A stretch of 64,000 nucleotides of DNA from Pterobdella sp. o SKG-2022. Lineage: Eukaryota > Annelida > Clitellata > Hirudinida > Piscicolidae. Location of the stretch: NCBI GenBank assembly GCA_964035795.1, contig OZ038322.1, forward strand, positions 10,057,868 through 10,121,867, in the 5' to 3' direction. The translations under genes and the position numbers were made by a program. Positions 59,197 through 64,000 of the stretch are shown here, one piece after another; the stretch's first letter is position 1, and the number at the start of each line of letters is the position of its first letter. The notes beneath the pieces were generated by a model. It worked only from the letters and a program-made list of their open reading frames with translations, had not been told where the DNA came from and made no database searches.

Positions 59197-61277
59197 CTGC
59201 CTAGAGTATCAAGCAGGCACCCTTGTGTTTCTACATGTTTTCCGTGTTTCACCTTTGCTTCTTTATAGAAGAGTGAACATAAAGTCATTTTAATAAATTT
59301 TATGCTTTAATTATTTCATTTTGGAAATTGTGTGTTTTTTTTTGTCTTTGTATTTTTGTGACTGCATCATCATTTGTCGTCTTGCAGTCTATACAATCTA
59401 GTGCTCGTTCGTTTCTAATTTGTATCTTTTTATCTTAAATTGCATAAATTTTTTGTAATTTTCCAAGGAAAAATATAGAGCAAAAAAAAATTCTTTTCAA
59501 AACGTGGTATTTTGAATAAAGTAATAAGAAAAACAATTTCATGTATCATTGCACCCTTCCTCTAAGTTTATAATCCACATTAAAATGATTCAAACTTTTA
59601 CATTACTCAAATATCAAAACAAAGCTGCTTTAAAAACACCAAAAATCATTTCGAAACATGAGATTAGCCAGTTCATTAATTTAACTGATACTTCATAATG
59701 TTCTTTGAATATAAGCGAGGTTGGATAATCCATGATTCATTTTGTATGCATTTTTGTTTGTATCTTTTTAGCATATTATCTATTGAAGAAAAGGGCATTT
59801 TTACAAAATATGCATTTTTTAATTTGATATATAGTTTTTAAATTTAGTTTGTCTATTAAATCGATATTTTAATTCACAGAACCTGTTTTTAATGTGTCAA
59901 ATATACTCCAAGCTAAGCAATAAATTTTTCCGCTTTTCCATTATTCATGTTTCACTTAATGAACTTCTTATTAAAACTGTTTTCTCTATAATTTATTGTT
60001 AATTTTGTATATTTAATATTAAAACCTCTAATAATATAAAGTTATCATTCGTATTTACAATTTAATAAAACGTAAGTTTTTCGTTTTAAACTTTTGCTCA
60101 GGTTGGCAAATAATAAAAAAGTAATTTTGCTTAAGTTTCATTTACTATTGAATTTTTTCTTTTTTTTAATTACTAAAAGTTATTATAATGATTAGCCATA
60201 TACCTATCGATACATTAATTTCCTTTATCCTTATGTTTCAAAAGTCAAATGATTCAGCTTATTCTAACTATAAACTATGTTTCAACTGTGTTTAAACACA
60301 CAAACCAGATAAAATCATTAATAAAAATATAACAAATTTTAAAAATAAGTAGAATGGCCTGACAAACTCATTTGTATGAAAAAAAAAAACTAAGTCTTAA
60401 CGGAACATTGAAAAAGTTTAGAAAAGTTATAATAATTTCGATATATAAAACTTATTCTGTGTTTTTTTACAACATTCTAACAGATCCCTTTATTCATAAT
60501 GTTTACATTATTAATCGCATTAATTTGACGTTTATATGAGAGGTAATCCTTTTAAGTTTATAAGTTTTTCAATTGAATAACTTTCACGGTTTTTGTAAAA
60601 TTGAAATAAGTCAACACATTCATATGGAAGTTTTACATACAATAAACAAAATATTGAATTCATTATAGAATTTACAAAACTCACACAAGTATATAGATCA
60701 TTACAGGTATTGTTAAGCAAATTTACAGGTACATTTTCCTGACTACATTGCCCTACAATACAAAGCTTTTGTGAAAATGTGGATTTCTAATAATAAAAGT
60801 TAATTTTCACACCAAAAGTTCAGGTTTTTGTTGTTGAATAGATTGGACAGTAATCTCGAGAAATTTTAGAATAAATACTAAATATACTTTGGGATTTCAA
60901 CTTAGTCACTAATTTTCAGCATCGAGAAGGTTAGAAAATTCAAATGTTTTTTTAATGAGTTTATTGCTATTTCAAACCATTATTAAAATGTCTTATTAAA
61001 AATTCATACAATTTCTATATCAATAAAACGATGAAAAGTTGAATACACATTTTAATTTTATTTCACATAAGCAAATAACAACTCACTAGAGACTAATTGA
61101 AATATCTTATTCTGAAAACTTAATTATCAGCAATATAAATTTTTGTTTATATCTAATGCATTTTAAATTTTCTTAAACTCTAAATATTCTTTTCTATGAC
61201 ATTATTTAAATCTGTAAATTATTTTTGATAGCTAAAAAACATTTTTTCAAAATTAAGCTAAAGAAAGTGGATTTGAT
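59197..61277. other. Intergenic, MLK to TMEM45
   Basis: AT-rich stretch holding the MLK 3' UTR and the TMEM45 upstream region. I see no exon, RNA gene or clear repeat in it. Confidence 0.5.
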
Positions 61278-62150
61278 ATGGGAACATTCGGTGGACACGC
61301 GTTACCTGGCTCGTTTTTCATAGTATTTGCTTTATGGTGGACTTGGAAAGCTTTTAAACGTTATTATCGCTGCCAAGCAAAAGGCCAAAAGTATTGGTCA
61401 ACAATTACTTTCCCTGTAGATTGCTCTCTTAAAGGATGCCTGAGCAATCTTGAATGGGAAGGCATATTTAAATTATTTTTCACTTCAGTAGGTTTCGCAG
61501 GAGAAATTATCACTGGCTTCAAAGATGGTCATTTTTCGCATTTTGGAAATGGACAACATGCAACGATGTATTTCTTCTTCGGTCTTTCAGGTGCCATTGA
61601 CATTCTTGTGCATCATGGCGCTTCTCTTCCAAAAAATATAGAATACGCAATCGGCATTTTGTGTTTTGTAGTAGAAGACGTTCTTTTCATGTTTCATTTG
61701 CACGGAAGAAATCCATTAGATGTTCTCATTCACACACTTCTGGTCTACACCTTGCACGGATGTGTTTTAATCAGTACTTGTGAACTGATTTTTAGAAACA
61801 GTTTAATGGTTACTCTAACACGTTGTTTTTTGGTACTTCAACAAGGAACGTGGTTTTGGCAAGCTGGAATCATTCTATACAAACCTTTAACGCCATGGAA
61901 AGAAGATGACCACAAAGAGATGATGCTAGTTACCATGATTTTTACTTGGCACGTGGCTATAAACTTTATAATAATTATGATGATAGGATTAGTTGTGAAG
62001 ATGACCTTGCCTTGCTGTTCGTCACCAGGAGAAAAGCCTATCAACAACGTACTTTACAAACAAGTGAAAACTTCCAACAAACCAGACAACGGTTTGGCAA
62101 ATGATTCGGATAGCGCAAGTGAAGTAGAATTCATTGTGGCTAAGCCATAA
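61278..62150 (+). CDS. TMEM45: TMEM45 family membrane protein (DUF716), intronless
   Basis: Multi-pass membrane protein of the TMEM45A/B family; function is poorly known. A single 290-residue exon starting MGTFGGHALPGSFFIVFALW, the characteristic N-terminus (GHxLPGxxF). It has about seven hydrophobic segments, the family features GQHATMYFFFGLSGAIDI, HLHGRNPLDVLIHTLLVY, QGTWFWQAG.ILY, and an acidic cytoplasmic tail (SDSASEVEFIV). Its length is close to human TMEM45A/B (about 275). A poly(A) signal AATAAA is at 62233. It is the only intronless gene here, unlike the multi-exon vertebrate orthologs. Confidence 0.93.
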   Translation: MGTFGGHALPGSFFIVFALWWTWKAFKRYYRCQAKGQKYWSTITFPVDCSLKGCLSNLEWEGIFKLFFTSVGFAGEIITGFKDGHFSHFGNGQHATMYFFFGLSGAIDILVHHGASLPKNIEYAIGILCFVVEDVLFMFHLHGRNPLDVLIHTLLVYTLHGCVLISTCELIFRNSLMVTLTRCFLVLQQGTWFWQAGIILYKPLTPWKEDDHKEMMLVTMIFTWHVAINFIIIMMIGLVVKMTLPCCSSPGEKPINNVLYKQVKTSNKPDNGLANDSDSASEVEFIVAKP

Positions 62151-62682
62151 GTGAAAATTCTCTACCATGTAAATTTTATATTTTTCACATTGACAAATAT
62201 CATTTGCAAATTTAATTGTTTTGGGAATGCAAAATAAACATTCGCTACATTTTTAAAAACGCTTTCTTTTAAAATATACGCTTATTCAAAATTTATTATT
62301 ACTTTTATCTTGGAAAGCATGTTAAAGTAGGATAACACATTATAATCTACTGATATAATTTTAATACGTATAAGCTGCTTCTATTTCAATTAATTACGCA
62401 AGCAAGTAAACGTGTTTAAATTCAATAAAATACATCTGAAAAGAATACGAATTATTGACACCTAGCTTACCTATATGTTCCAAAATGTGTAATTTCAAAA
62501 TAAATTAGAAAATAGAACATCGTTTGCCCGGTTTTGAAGTGCTAATATGTACATTCATTTGGAAAAAAAACAGAAATGAGATGTAATCAATTATAAAATT
62601 AATATTTTTAAAAATAAATAATTTCAAAAAAAAATTTAATGAGCTGCGATTTGAAAAAAAATAATCTATAAAAATGAGGACT
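62151..62682. other. Intergenic between convergent TMEM45 and ABHD18
   Basis: 532 bases between two stop codons, AT-rich, holding both 3' UTRs. Nothing else seen. Confidence 0.6.

Positions 62683-64000
<1,318 letters not shown>

Overview
The window is an AT-rich nuclear segment from an intron-rich metazoan. It carries a Wnt gene, a mixed-lineage kinase, spliceosomal introns of 60 bp to 6 kb, APE-type LINEs with (GAT)n tails and several palindromic MITE families. Exon positions resemble those of vertebrate orthologs, and the base composition and repeat mix would suit a cnidarian or another AT-rich invertebrate; I cannot resolve the phylum. All exon models were built by eye from splice signals, reading-frame phase and remembered family signatures, so single splice sites may be wrong even where gene identity is secure.

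Layout: 514-12912 (-) DSCC1, with one exon probably hidden in the 200-base N gap; 13454-19359 (+) a PSIP1/HDGFL2-type PWWP + integrase-binding-domain protein; 19773-23065 (-) MAF1, with a dead LINE in its last intron; 23493-30664 (+) KRTCAP2, whose 6-kb fourth intron holds a LINE split by a second, opposite-strand LINE that encodes a 2A-like peptide; 30665-43093 no gene that I can support, with MITEs, simple repeats and probably the missing 5' exon(s) of the Wnt gene; 43094-44882 (+) WNT5-like; 46061-46997 (+) an unrecognised five-exon gene; 47457-48089 (-) Josephin deubiquitinase (JOSD2-like); 48263-50341 (-) WDR77/MEP50; 51024-59196 (+) MLK-family MAP3K; 61278-62150 (+) intronless TMEM45; 62683-64000 (-) ABHD18, running off the right edge.

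Three gene pairs are head-to-head over less than 0.7 kb (DSCC1/PSIP1, MAF1/KRTCAP2, WDR77/MLK), which suggests shared promoters. WDR77 and JOSD2 lie head-to-tail only 173 bases apart. The genes are mostly conserved housekeeping functions (cohesion clamp loading, chromatin reading, Pol III repression, N-glycosylation, arginine methylation, deubiquitination) plus two signalling genes (Wnt ligand, JNK-pathway MAP3K). They do not form one pathway. The most distinctive content is in the mobile DNA: the 2A-bearing LINE nested with a clear target-site duplication, four MITE families, two of which share a small palindromic core, and a tRNA-like element without a D arm.
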